Positions 11,786 through 23,099 of a stretch of 64,000 nt of DNA are shown in pieces. This stretch comes from Topomyia yanbarensis (lineage: Eukaryota > Arthropoda > Insecta > Diptera > Culicidae): NCBI RefSeq assembly GCF_030247195.1, contig NC_080670.1, positions 215,624,546 through 215,688,545 on the forward strand. Direction: 5' to 3'. A model generated the notes under the pieces. It searched no databases, was not told the origin of the DNA, and worked only from the letters and a program-made list of their open reading frames with translations. Each line of letters begins with the position of its first letter. The stretch's first letter is position 1. A program made the position numbers and the translations under genes.

Positions 11786-12762
11786 GAAGCAAGTAACAAA
11801 AAAATAACAAAAAACGAAAGCAAAAAACAAAAAAAAACAAAATCCAAAGAACAAAAACCAAAAAAAACAAAAGAAAAAACAAAACAGAAACAAAAAAAAC
11901 AAAATTTAAAAAAAAACAGAAAAAACTAAAAACTAAAAACAAAAAAATGAAAAGGCAAAAAAACAATGAAAGTGTAAAAAACAACAGACAACAAAGCACA
12001 TTAAATGAAATAGCAAAATAAAAAAAATAGAAACAAACAAAACACATGATCAAATAAAAAACCAAAATAAAAAATCATCGCAAGATCAACAAAAGTCAAA
12101 GAATTAAACAAAGCAAAGATTAAAAACAAGACAAAACCCAACTAAACAAATGCGTTCAAACAAAAATACAAAAAAAACTGAAAAGCAAAAACCAAGAAAT
12201 AGAAACAAAAAAACCAAAGAAAAAAACAAAAAAAGCAAAGGCACGGAAAAACAAAAAAAAACAAAAAAGAGAATAGCAGAAAACGGAAGGAGAGAAAGAA
12301 CACAAGCAACAACAGAAAAATAAGACTAAACGGGAAATGGAAAAAAAGAACAAAAACGAAAAAAAAAAAAACAGAAATGCAAAAAATAGAAAGGAAGGCA
12401 AAAAATACAAACAGGAAAACGGAAACACAAAAAACAATGGGAAATCGAAAAACAAAAAGTATTAAAACAGAAATATTAAAAAACAGTAAAAATAAGCAAA
12501 AAGAACGAAACAGAAAAGCAAGCTATAAAAGAACAGCAAAAAACAATACCAAAATAAAAAAAAAACAAAAGAAAGTGAAAGAAAGAAAAGTGACAAATAA
12601 GAATCAAGATTTCAAATAACTATGAATCTAAGAAACCAGGCCCCAAGAATTGAAGAAACGGAATTTCAAATATAACGAAACAAAAAACAAATCACAGAAA
12701 AAAACAAAATCTGAATAAAGGCAGAAAAGGCGAAAAATAAACCAAAAGCAAAACACAAAAAA
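11786..12762 (+). repeat. A-rich low-complexity tract
   Basis: Almost only A with scattered C and G (AAAAACAAAA, CAGAAAAAC words), fading out of the heptamer satellite. It ends exactly where the culicine core repeat begins. Open frames here are low-complexity artefacts. Confidence 0.85.
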
Positions 12763-14953
12763 CCTGTTTTAATCCACCTAGAGGTGCAATTGTGCCTTTC
12801 TCATTTCTCCAAACTATGATTTAATAGCTGGTTCGTACAATATAACATTATGGAAATGTCTTTCATTCTTATTACACTTGGTAAGTATATATAAGAGCAC
12901 CTTTTTGCATTCATCGCGGTATCGGTTTGAATCCGAGTTTTCTATGTGATCGCACTCCACAACCCGTAACTCTGGAACTGGAAGTCGGATGGAGATGGAA
13001 TTTAATATCAGTTTCCGGGGACGCAACACCTTTCATTTGAGACTAAGTTGATCAAATCGGTCTAGCCATTTTCGAGAAACCAATATAACCGTTATTCTGA
13101 ATACTTTTGGATGCTTCCGAATCCGTCGATGGTGGCCAGTGTAGCCAAAGAGACTTTGAATTACTGTTGGGGACCTAGATCTACAAATTCAACAATTGTG
13201 TTCACATTTTGGAAAAAAATCACCTTTTTACATTCATCGCAGAATTCGTTAGAATCGGGATTTGCTGCGTGATCGTACGTATCACCCTGTAATTCAGGGA
13301 CCAGAACTCGGATCCACACAAAATTCAACAGCAGCTGATGGACCTTTCATTTAAAATCAAGTTTGTCAAAATCGGTTCAGAAAATTCCGAGAAACCGATG
13401 TGGACAAATCAACAAATTTTGTTTTGTAACCATACTCTTCAACTCGTAATCCGGAACAAGATGTCGGTTGAAAATGAAATTCAATAGGCAACCTATGGGA
13501 ATATTATACCTTTCATTTGAATCTTAGTTTGTAAAAATCGGTTCAGCCATTTCCGAGAAACTGATATGGACATTTTGTTAACAAATCCGCACATACACAC
13601 ACATACATACATACATACATACGTACATACATACATACATACACACATACATACACACATACATACACACAGATATTTTGCGATCTCGGCGAATTGAGTC
13701 GAATGTTATATGTCGGTTTTTGGAGCAATTGCATAACCTTTCTATATGAGAAAGGCAAAAGAATAATATTTAATTAGCTTAATCAGCATGAGTTCAATGT
13801 TATGTTCATGTGATTATATTTTGAAATGTTAGTGGAATGGGTTTGAAAGTGGAGGGAATGGGGGGTTAGTAGAGTGGGAGTGGAGGATGAGTCAGAAATC
13901 CTTCATCTTATTTCGGTATAGGGGTTGATGAAGGAAATGCGGGCATGAGGGTGATCCAAGGGGAGGGGAGTGATGAAGGAGGGAAGTGTAAGGGCAAGGC
14001 GGGGGGAGGTGCGGCGACGCAATACTCAACTGCATATTTTGCCTTCCATTTGAGACTTGGTTTGAGAAAATCGGGTCAGTCATCACCGAAGAACCGATGT
14101 GACATTAATTGTGGAATATGCCCGGAATTCCGGACTTCCGGAATCGTCGATAGTGGACAATATATTCAAAAAATGTTTGATTGGTAATCAGTGATCTAGA
14201 TCTGCGATTAGAAGTAATTTGGTGACCATTTCGATAGTTTTTAGCCCCTGAGGTATTACGATTGTACCGATTTATATAGGAAATTCCAGTGTATCCTTAC
14301 TAACACCCCTGTAACTCCGGAAGCAAGAGTCAGAACCGAATCAAATTCAGCAGCAGTCAATGGCATTGCTGTATCTTTCATTTGCAATCAAGTTTGTAAA
14401 AATAGGGAGAGAATTCGTTAGGGAATGGGTGTGATATTAGCTTAGGAACTTGGCGGGTTCCCCGGGGGCGTCATGAACCGTCATAGGTGGCCAATGTGGT
14501 CAAAGCTGCTTTGATTGATCATTAGTGATCTAGACCCGCAAACTAGAGTAATGTTACATCAATTTTAATATGTTTTACATCATTTGAACATCATGGTGGT
14601 ACCAATTTATATGGGAAATTGCTGTGTGACTGCACTCTTCAACCCGTAACTCCGGAACCGGAAGTCGGATCAACTAAAAATTCCATAGCAGCTTATGGGA
14701 GCGTTATACCTTTCAGATGAAACTAAATTTGCGAAAATCGGTTCAGCCATCTCTGAGAAAATTGTGTGAGTTTAAATGACACACACACACATACACACAC
14801 ACATACACACACACATACATACACACACACAGACATTTGCCGATCTCGACGAACTGAATCGAATGGTGTATGACACTCGGCCCTCCGGGCGTCGGTTAAA
14901 AAGTCGATTTTTACAGTGATTGCATAGCCTTTCTTTATATGAGAAAGGCAAAA
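12763..14953 (-). mobile_element. Culicine 2.2-kb repeat core, copy A (reverse)
   Basis: The left boundary is CCTGTTTTAATCCACCTAG (12763). The right boundary is GAGAAAGGCAAAA (14953), with a matching internal unit boundary at 13746-13758, so it holds about 1.2-kb and 1.0-kb units. Each unit repeats phrases such as CCCGTAACTCCGGAACCGG, ATCGGTTCAGCCAT and GAGAAACCGAT, and carries an internal microsatellite (CATA)n or (CACA)n at 13590-13672 and 14780-14832. A second copy in the opposite orientation is at 53364-59885. No protein is encoded. The mode of mobility is unknown. Confidence 0.75.
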
Positions 14954-15660
14954 CATGCAGTGAAACAAAAATACGGAAAACAAAAATGCAAAAAAACAGG
15001 AATCCAGAAACAAAAATACAAAACAGATGAACAATAAACCAGATTTGCGGAAAAACCAAACAAAATAAAGGGAAGAGCAGAAAACACGACGAAGAAAAAG
15101 GAGGAGAAGCAGAAATACAGAAAAACAGCAAAACAAAAAGAAACGGATAAACAGAAAGGCGTAAAAATAGTGAAACAGAAAAACTAGAAAAAGAGGAACG
15201 CAAAAAACAGAAGAAGAAAAAGGCAGAGAAGCAGAAATACAGAAAAACAGCAAAACAAAAAGAAACGGATAAACAGAAAAGCATAAAAATAGAGAAATAG
15301 AAAAACTAGAAAAAGAGGAACGCAAAAAAGGGAAAATAGAAATACAGAAATTCAGAACAAAATAACAGAAACGTAAAACCAGACAAACGTAGAACCAAAA
15401 ATATAAAAACAGAAAAGCATTAAAACAGAAAAATGGAAAAACTAAAACAAAAAGAACAAGCAATAAAAGAACAACAAAACCCAATAACAAAACAAAAACA
15501 GCAATATGCCAAAGCACAGAAAACAAGAAAATATAACAAAAAAATCCAAAAAGAATAAACAAATGTAAGAAAACGAAAAAAACAAACCAGCAGAACAAAA
15601 AAAAACTATTAAAAATTAAGAATAAAAACAGAAAGAAATACCAAACATTTGAAATAATAT
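14954..15660 (+). repeat. A-rich tract with a 122-bp tandem duplication
   Basis: Similar in composition to 11.8-12.76 kb. Within it, about 122-bp units starting at GCAGAAATACAGAAAAACAG repeat at 15109 and 15231 with few differences. Long minus-strand open frames rich in Phe/Leu/Cys arise from this composition and are not taken as genes. Confidence 0.8.
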
Positions 15661-18600
15661 CTAGATATAGTTACGATACAAATCAAATAAAAAAATCAGT
15701 TTTCCAGTTATTGAAAACATAAGGTAAATATCAACAAGAGGAGAATAGGAAATGAATCCATATTCATTCATCGCAACAATGTGAACATTTCGGAAGCTCC
15801 GTTCAAATTCCAAAAACTTGCAATATATGAAACTAACCCAGTTGCGGTGCACTTCTCGCTCAATTGACCCAAACCGCAGGCAACCGAAAAATCATACACT
15901 ATTTCCCTTCAACTTCTTCTCGCAATCCCCGTTTGCTGGCTTTACTCTGTGCTGAAGCGGATCAACAAAGCATCACACAGGAGGAAAAACGGAACGCCCC
16001 GGTTGTGGCAAACATCGGAAAAATTCACCGAAAACAAATCCATTCCCGCATTTCAATTGGATCGCTTTTTAGGGCTTGCATACATGCAGGTTACACACAA
16101 CTGGGTACCCCGGGGCTAACTCCTCCCCCCCCCCATATTCACGTACCTTCTCGGTTGAAAGGTAAATGCATGAAAACTTTTCATTTTCACAGTCAACGCT
16201 AGAACGGTGGTACAATGTAGGGTACTGGTAGCAATTATTGACCAGCTCTCTCGCATGTAGGAACGTTAGCTACAACTATTGGCTAGTCTACCCTAGCTAG
16301 CTAGAGAGTAAGCTAGGACTATTTCCCAACCCATTCGTGGGGGAAGACGGGTGAAAAAAAAACATGACTGGATATTATTTTCTCAACGCTTGAAGCGTGT
16401 TTCACTCCCGGCGTTGGTACACTGGAAGCGCGATTCCCGCGAAACGACTGCTTCGAAGTGCGCGGGAGATAAAACTCGAAAGCAACAGCCAACAACAACG
16501 ACATGAACGGCAAAAAAATGGTAATAAAAAGTGAACGAGTTTTCCGCAGCTTTTTTGCTTCGTTTTTTTTCTTCTATTTCTCCCGCTGCCTTATCATTGT
16601 TGCTGCTCGACGGCTGTCTGTGGTAAATCTGTGCACGTCGCTGCGCGCGCGTGTGTGTATGTTGTTGACGTGCACCGGATCCTATTGTGATGCGGTGAAG
16701 ATGAAGCGAAGCGATTCGGAAATGGTTTTTCATACGGGTGTATTTTGCTGTCGAGGGGTACAAGAATTTTTCTGGTTTTGAACATTTCAATCGGTTTTGA
16801 ATTGATTACATTCGTTGACGTTGGGACCGAAAAATACTGCTTGGTTGTCGTAAGTTACTAACGTTGTTTGAGCGTTAGATGTTTCCGCCCAAAATTAATG
16901 AACGATGGAATAGGATAGGTTAAACTTTTTTTAAGACCAATTTGAATCAAACTGTAAAAAATTTAGAACCTCGTTCTTCATCAATGAAATCAGGTACTTT
17001 TGAACGTCTGTTCGCCCCTTTGAGAAAAAAGTGTGTTACATCCGAACAGTGCCAAACCAAAGGATAAGACCGACTATCAGGATACAATATTCTGTATTAC
17101 GTTCATGAATATATGAGAAAACGTCCGCAGCAGCAGCAGCATGTGGAAAAATCGCTTATACATATTCAACGGTTGGGCGAATAGAAAGGGCCCCACCTCT
17201 CCTCACTCCACACTATGTCCAACAACAAAAAAACATCCACCCATCGAGACCGTTGTACGGCGGGAAGCATAAAGCAGAAACGCGCTGGTCGCTTTTCCGC
17301 CTCTCCAGGAAGGCAAACAAGATGAATATGCTTTTAAGCTTTCAGCATGTTTTTTTTTTCCAAGACTTGGACGATGACTGTAATAATGTTCGATATGGTT
17401 CATATTCGGCAATCGAACTTTTTTGATCGCAACTGCTTCCGCTTTATCGGAAATGGACCTTCCCTCCGGGAACGAAGTAGCAAAAAAATTCAGAACACTT
17501 CCAACGAGAAAAACTCAATCTGTTCAGTAATGTGATGAATTTTTAACCGGTCTGTTAGCGCGTCTTCAGTCCGTTGCTGGCTGCTAGCACAACGAGCCGG
17601 TTTTAGTTGATTAATAAATTATTACCGTCGTTCAATTATTGTCAATTACACAAGAAGTAGTTGGCGTAATTGCTGTGTCATGAATAATAAAAGCGAACGC
17701 TACGTTCTTCGTTGTTTCGGTGAAGAACTTTAAAGTGTTTCACAGCGGGTGAAAATGTCAATGCTCAGCACATGCATACAAAACGTCCCTCCTTCAACGC
17801 CTGGAAACACTGACTGTGGTCGGTTGGTACGGAAATTTACTCACATATTTACGACTCTTCAGCTTTAGGAGAAGTAGTTCAGTCAAACGCCCCCCGTCAA
17901 AGACTGTTGCGGTATTGTAGCAGCAGTAGAAGCAGCAACAGCATTCAGAGTTCACCTACCTAAGCAAACACAAAGTTCAAACGCAGGCCCCTGGTGTGTA
18001 CAGGGAAAACCAAGTAGAAGTGGATGGTAATTAAATAATGCACAGTACAGTGATTTCACGACCGAGTCTTGTGTCCTGCTACTTTAATAGAGAGAGAGAG
18101 AGAGAGCTGCTACAGTTTTTTCTTCTATTCGCAGACGGAAAAAGAACATTTTGATGAGGGTGCATAATCATGTGTCGAGTGCAGGGTGATGGCGTTTGAA
18201 GTGTGTAGGATTCATTCCCCTTCCGGACTGTTTTTAACTTTTGTTCCGGGAATTTGCATATTTCGTGTGATCAGAAGATTTCATACCTTGAATGTTTGTC
18301 TGAAGGGAAAGAGAAGCATCTCTCTTGCTGAATGGATCAATCCGTGCAACAGTTTTGGGGAAACCTTACTTATCTAAGTGATTTATTAGCTCGATGTCAT
18401 GGTTTGGTTTAGTTGACGTTGTGTTGTGAGGACGGAAGTATTTTATACCGTGCCAGGAGAAAAATGTAGTTAAATTCAGTCAGAGCAGAGGTAATTGCAA
18501 AAATATGGTTTCTGCATGCCCCTTTCGTTACAAAGTTGGGGACATGCAGAAACCTTTTTTTACAACATATACTAGCAAAATGGCTTAGATAATTTCCTGA

Positions 18601-19290
18601 TTCGACAATCTGGACTAAACTATTTAATGTGATTTTAAACTACCAAATTGGCATGGACAATCTTTTGTACTTTGACTAAGTACTTTAATAAATAAGTGAT
18701 GTCGAAAATCGTGAAAAGAGATTTTTCAAATAAAAATCCAACCGCAGTTTTTTGGTTCAACTTTTTTGGTTTTCAGTAGAATTGGTATTTTTTTAAATAT
18801 TCTTGCATTCAAAGGATTGAGCCAAATCTGTGAACAAACTGTCGACCATATTTGTTTATTTGTTTATTTGTGGAGCAGGGAAAAGTCCGCTGGAGTGAAG
18901 CTCATTTTCGCCTCTTCTCCAGTAGGCATAAAACCTTCTCATCTTTTCATTGTCAACAGGCAATATGCTAACCCTAATGACAAAAAAGCTAATTACTATA
19001 TAATACACAGAATATAAATAATATACAATGATAGAACATACAAGTAAGTTCAGTACTTATTAACTATACTGAACCATGATCGATTGCCCCTAAAAATCAC
19101 AAAAACTTAACAAACTTTAATTTTTTCTATAATTTTAATGAACAGATGCACAGGGATATTGGCATGATTGAAAGGAAACGTGAAAAATCTTTTACCTTTT
19201 GCTGGTCAGAGTCGGACGTTCCACACGAGTCTCCCACATGGTCAGAGAGCGTGACTAATTGTTATGTTTTGCCACCCACGTTGGCGATGC
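15661..19290. other. Low-repeat intronic/intergenic island
   Basis: Mostly unique-looking DNA of moderate GC (15.85-18.2 kb), with a GA run at 18091-18108, CAG-rich words near 17130 and 17920, and no credible exon. Open frames at 16.4-16.8 kb on both strands are mutually overlapping and unsupported. It becomes AT-rich after 18.5 kb. It could hold cis-regulatory elements, but nothing in it is diagnostic. Confidence 0.5.
18507..18554. repeat. Inverted pair of the GGGGCATGCAG motif (hairpin)
   Basis: GGTTTCTGCATGCCCC (18507-18522) and GGGGACATGCAGAAACC (18538-18554) are complementary apart from one extra base, with a 15-nt loop. Each arm resembles the GGGGCATGCAGCGACCC motif repeated at 34.7-51 kb. 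Confidence 0.7.
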
Positions 19291-19598
19291 CGGAATATTT
19301 CAGAACTTTTTGTAATTTTTTTTTCAAAATTAATGGGAATTTATAGATTTTGGTTATTTTTAAATTGTTATAATTTCTGACATTTTGGAAATTCTTGTTT
19401 TTTATAACTTTAGGATTTTTTTTTTGTAATTTTTGAAAGTTTTAAATTTTTAGTATTTCTAGAATTTTAAAACTTTTTGAAATATGGAAACCTTTTAAAT
19501 TTTCAGAGTTTTGTATTGCTTGATTCCATAAGTTTTTTAATTAATTGAAACTTTTGGAATTTCTGGATTTTTATGGACTATTTGGATTTCTTGGCGTA

Positions 19599-19960
19599 CA
19601 GTAAAGACCCGATTTTATCAATTCTCGATTTTGTCTGCTTCCAAATTTATCAGCCTCACAAGTAAATATGTTTGACAGGTTCTAGCAGACGAACCGAGTC
19701 AAATTTGAGTAAATCTTTTCTGTAGCATATTTTTCATATCTCAAAGATCCAATATATGCAAAAAAAAAAACCTATTTTTTTAAATTTTGCTTTGGTAGAC
19801 CGCCTTAAGAGAAATTTATACTGAAAAATCATAAAGGGTTATGGCATTTTTCCTAGGAGCTAAAAAACTTTGGCTTCGGTGTATCAAAAATATAGTCCCG
19901 ATTTTGTCATTTCGTCAGCCTAAAATAAACCAAGTGGCTCATCAGAACGGGTCTTTACTT
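19599..19960. mobile_element. MITE with AGTAAAGACCCG ends and TA target duplication
   Basis: The left end CAGTAAAGACCCGATTTTATC (from 19599) and the right end CGGGTCTTTACTT (to 19960) are inverted. TA flanks both sides (19597-19598 and 19961-19962), as for Tc1/mariner-type insertion. The 362-bp interior has GATTTTGTC words and no coding capacity, so it would be non-autonomous. Confidence 0.65.
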
Positions 19961-20130
19961 TATTTGGAATTTATGTATTTTGAATTTGGATTTTGGGAAT
20001 TTTTGAATTTCAAGTTTCAATTCTTTTTAATACTGTAAATTGCCTAAATTTTTAAACAATTTAAAATATTCAAAAAAATTCCTGATTTTTTTAAAATTTT
20101 AGAAATTTTTAGATTTTTTGAAAAAAAGAA

Positions 20131-20316
20131 ACGTTAACGTACAAACGCTCGAGTCCTTCGCGATGATGCACGCGATCACGAAGTACAATAAATATCACAT
20201 TCAGAATCACGGCCCGCTGCAATTAGCCTTAAGCAATGTTTTAGTGGGTGACATTTCCCGCCTCGTCTGCAATTGTAGTGAGTGATTCCGACGGAAAGCC
20301 CACTAGGACAACTCTC
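20131..20316 (+). repeat. Dispersed repeat shared with 44.4-44.6 kb
   Basis: It begins ACGTTAACGTACAAACGCTCG, contains TTTTAGTGGGTGA and ends at GGACAACTCTC. The same order of blocks occurs at 44447-44597. The class is unknown. Both copies sit between AT-rich tracts. Confidence 0.6.
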
Positions 20317-20527
20317 AAAAAATGAGTAATAAATTGTAGAAAATTTTAGTAAATTGCAACTACATTTTTGAATTCATTCAAATTTTATGTATCAAATTAT
20401 AAATCTTAAAATTTTAAAAAATTTAAAAAATTTAAAAATTTAAAAATAGATTAAAAATCTTTTTTTTCAAAAATTTTAGAATTTCCAAAATATTAGAATG
20501 AGTGAATTATTGAATTTTTGTAATGTG

Positions 20528-20728
20528 AAGGCATGATTTTATCAGACGATTTTGTCAGCTTTTTGCCCCGATTTTGACAGCCATCCAGGGTTACGAGGCT
20601 ACGTCTAGGGACTAAAACAGAATATTTTAACAAAGGTTTTTTTTTAAAAAAGAGATGTTTTGACGTTGTCTCTTTTTTGTCGACTTAAAATACACCAAGG
20701 GCTGATAAAAGGTGGTCTTCGCTGCATT
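20528..20728. mobile_element. Decayed relative of the 19.6-kb MITE
   Basis: GATTTTATCAGACGATTTTG near 20530 and CTGATAAAAGGTGGTCTTCG near 20702-20721 echo the ends and GATTTTGTC interior of the element at 19599-19960. The terminal bases are degraded. Confidence 0.4.
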
Positions 20729-21000
20729 CCAAATTTCTGAAATTTCAAAAATTTCTTAAAATATCTGTATTTTTTGAGCTTTGGTTTTTTTCTAAATTGT
20801 AATTTTAGGAATTTCCAACTTTTGAAATATTTTGAATTTCTTAAAATATGCAAATTTTTTAATAACCACAGAAATTTATTAAAATGTTAAAATTTTCTGA
20901 AATTTTCCGGAATTTTTTGATTCTTTAGAACTACCAAAATTTAGAGAAGTTTTAATATTTTTAAAATTATAAAGATTTTGAAATTTTTACATTTGGGAAC

Positions 21001-21984
21001 GAATTAGTAGTAGAGTAGATTTTCATACTTTTCCTTTTTTTGTTTCGACTATGTTAGTCACATTTTCTTTTTTTCTTTTTAACGACATTCAATTAGCTAA
21101 AGATTACTGGGTAAGGGAAGTTATGAAAATTAGAGCCATAGTACTCAAGTGAGAGCAAGGACGTTAAGTATACCGATCGGAAAACTAGAAGTGGCAGGGT
21201 CATTAGAACAGGCTTAATATATTACGGGCTTAACTTTTGTCTTCTGCTGATGAGGGTCGAGCTCAGGCAGCATAACTATGAATCACTCGAGTTCACCAGC
21301 ATGTCCCTTGGCATAGACAGACTTGTCCATCTTTACCTTGGGAACCGATCAGCAGTGAATATCGTTAAAAAGTCTAAAAAAGGAATTTTCATTATTTTTT
21401 GTTATTTTTCGGAATTTTAAGAATATCTAAAATTATAAGAATTTTTAAATCGTTTCTTATCACTCCCCTAAACTGATTGGTTTATTTTAGAGTGTTGTGT
21501 CTGCCTTTTTGTGTCTTAAATTTAAAAATACAAGTTTCAAATTTTATATTTTTTTTATCTTAAATGTAAAATTTAAAAGAAGTGACTTTTGGGAAAAAGC
21601 CTTCAAAGATTAATGATACTATTACAAGTATTTTTTTTTGCAATCCTTCGCACAAAGTTGGATTATTATGTTTCGTGTTCCCCTCATCACTAACTGACGC
21701 CAACTTGCTGCTAGTTTGACGATATAACCCAAACTAGCACTATATTGGCGCCAGTTAGCCACTCAATTCAAACAGTTCACACCAGGCAGAATGGGAAAAA
21801 TGCACCCGAAACTTTTTTTTAATAAACTGGATAAAGTTTGCTAAAAAGATGTTTTTATATAAAAAGATTTGAAAAATTTATTGCCTGTATTTACTGTGAC
21901 CAAACGGTACGCTATCGTGCTCGTTTAGCCCCGATTTTCCTTTTTGTTAGGGTTTATATTCAAGACCGATTATATAAACTGCAA
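21001..21984. other. AT-rich DNA, nothing definite
   Basis: Apart from a non-AT-rich block at 21120-21360 with no recognised features, the stretch is AT-rich and has no supported gene. Confidence 0.4.
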
Positions 21985-22510
21985 GAATGTTGCTGACCAG
22001 AGATAGTATTTCTTATGTAAAAAAGTCCAGGAAATCGATTGATGATAGGTATAATTATCTGTCGAAGCATGTATACCCATTTTACCCCCATTCCTTGCAC
22101 AATATAGCTTCCAAGTTTATCCTGGCTCTATATTTCTGCAAAAGACTAAATGCGGCTGATCAAAATAATAATGCCTATGTAAAATAGTCCAGGTTTATGT
22201 TTAAATGTAGATATAATAACCGCACGAAACGTGTTTTACACCAATTCCCCCCGTAACTCAAGTGTAAATTTATGCATGGGTCTACATTTCAGAACGAGGC
22301 TCAATGCGTCTAATCAAAAGCAGTAATTCTTATACCAAAGAATCCGGGGAATCAAATGAAAATAGTTAGAATGACCGCACGACACGTGTCGCAATTGGGG
22401 TAGAATGAGATAGATTGCGTGTACTATACGGTTGGTTTTAAATACCTGCCATCGATTCCCCAGACTTTTTTACATAATGAGTACCAATTCCGATAACCGC
22501 ACTTAGAACA
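21985..22510 (+). repeat. About 160-bp decayed tandem repeat with an inverted unit
   Basis: TATGTAAAAAAGTCCAGG (22013), TATGTAAAATAGTCCAGG (22176) and ATACCAAAGAATCCGGGG (22333) head three direct units. A fourth unit appears in reverse near 22455-22485 (CCCCAGACTTTTTTACATAA). Confidence 0.6.
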
Positions 22511-22695
22511 TATAAAGCAACTGGCTGGTACAGTTATACGATATATGCGCAAATTGGTTATTCCATTTTTTTCGTTGAAAAAAAAAATAAATGTTGCATA
22601 CTAGCAGGCGTTTGATTTTCAAGCCAAAAGACAGTTCGTTTCCCTATACTCGTCAGCGACTCAGAGCTTCTGTGCTTGGCTAATCGAGACATATA

Positions 22696-22744
22696 ATTAA
22701 TCAATCAATTAATTAATTAATTAATTAATTAATTAATTAATTAA
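22696..22744. repeat. (AATT)n microsatellite
   Basis: About 12 uninterrupted self-complementary AATT units, preceded by slightly varied copies. Confidence 0.95.
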
Positions 22745-22829
22745 ATTTAATAACACAAATGGAACATTTTCGAACTAGCATGTTGTATAGATACTGTTCA
22801 ATTCATCGATTACATTCAATATAACTTTC

Positions 22830-23066
22830 GGTATTCCACAAGGAAGCCACCTTGAACCGCTTTATCTTGTCCTGTATGTGAATGTCCAGTACGTTAAACT
22901 CCCTCAAAAAAAAATTCGACTGGTACTGCAACTTCCAAACAGAATCATCAGAATAGAGCAAAAACAAGTTGGCAACCCTATCAGATATTTACAACGGTCA
23001 ACTCTCCTCACAGTTATGCCCTCAGCAACCCCGGGCACGAGAAAAAAACTGCAGCTGACTTTTTAA
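22830..23066 (+). pseudogene. LINE reverse-transcriptase relic
   Basis: From 22830 the frame reads GIPQGSHLEPLYLVLYVN. This is the conserved non-LTR RT block (GVPQGSHLGPLLFLLYVND) with substitutions. The frame stays open to 23066 but loses family resemblance after about 25 codons. The neighbouring catalytic YADD block is not found. Confidence 0.6.
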
Positions 23067-23099
23067 GGCCCAATAAACATTCTCCGGCTTCATCTGATA

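Larger units (their letters stand above)
19291..21000. repeat. AT-rich low-complexity tract with embedded elements
   Basis: Runs of AAATTT/GAATTTTT words fill 19.29-19.59, 19.97-20.13, 20.33-20.53 and 20.73-21.0 kb. Discrete elements described separately are embedded at 19.60-19.96, 20.13-20.32 and 20.53-20.73 kb. Confidence 0.75.

Noticed and set aside
10487..12065. Three overlapping minus-strand open frames of 430-495 codons (Cys/Leu/Phe/Val/Ser repeats)
   Set aside because: They are translations of a 7-bp satellite, which is open in every frame; no start context, splice sites or domain.
14723..15598. Long Phe/Leu/Cys-rich minus-strand frames that look like membrane proteins
   Set aside because: They run through A-rich low complexity, a 122-bp tandem duplication and a (CA)n microsatellite.
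22013..22370. Possible CRISPR-like spaced repeats
   Set aside because: Units are long, diverged and mosquito-type; there are no short identical repeats with uniform unique spacers.
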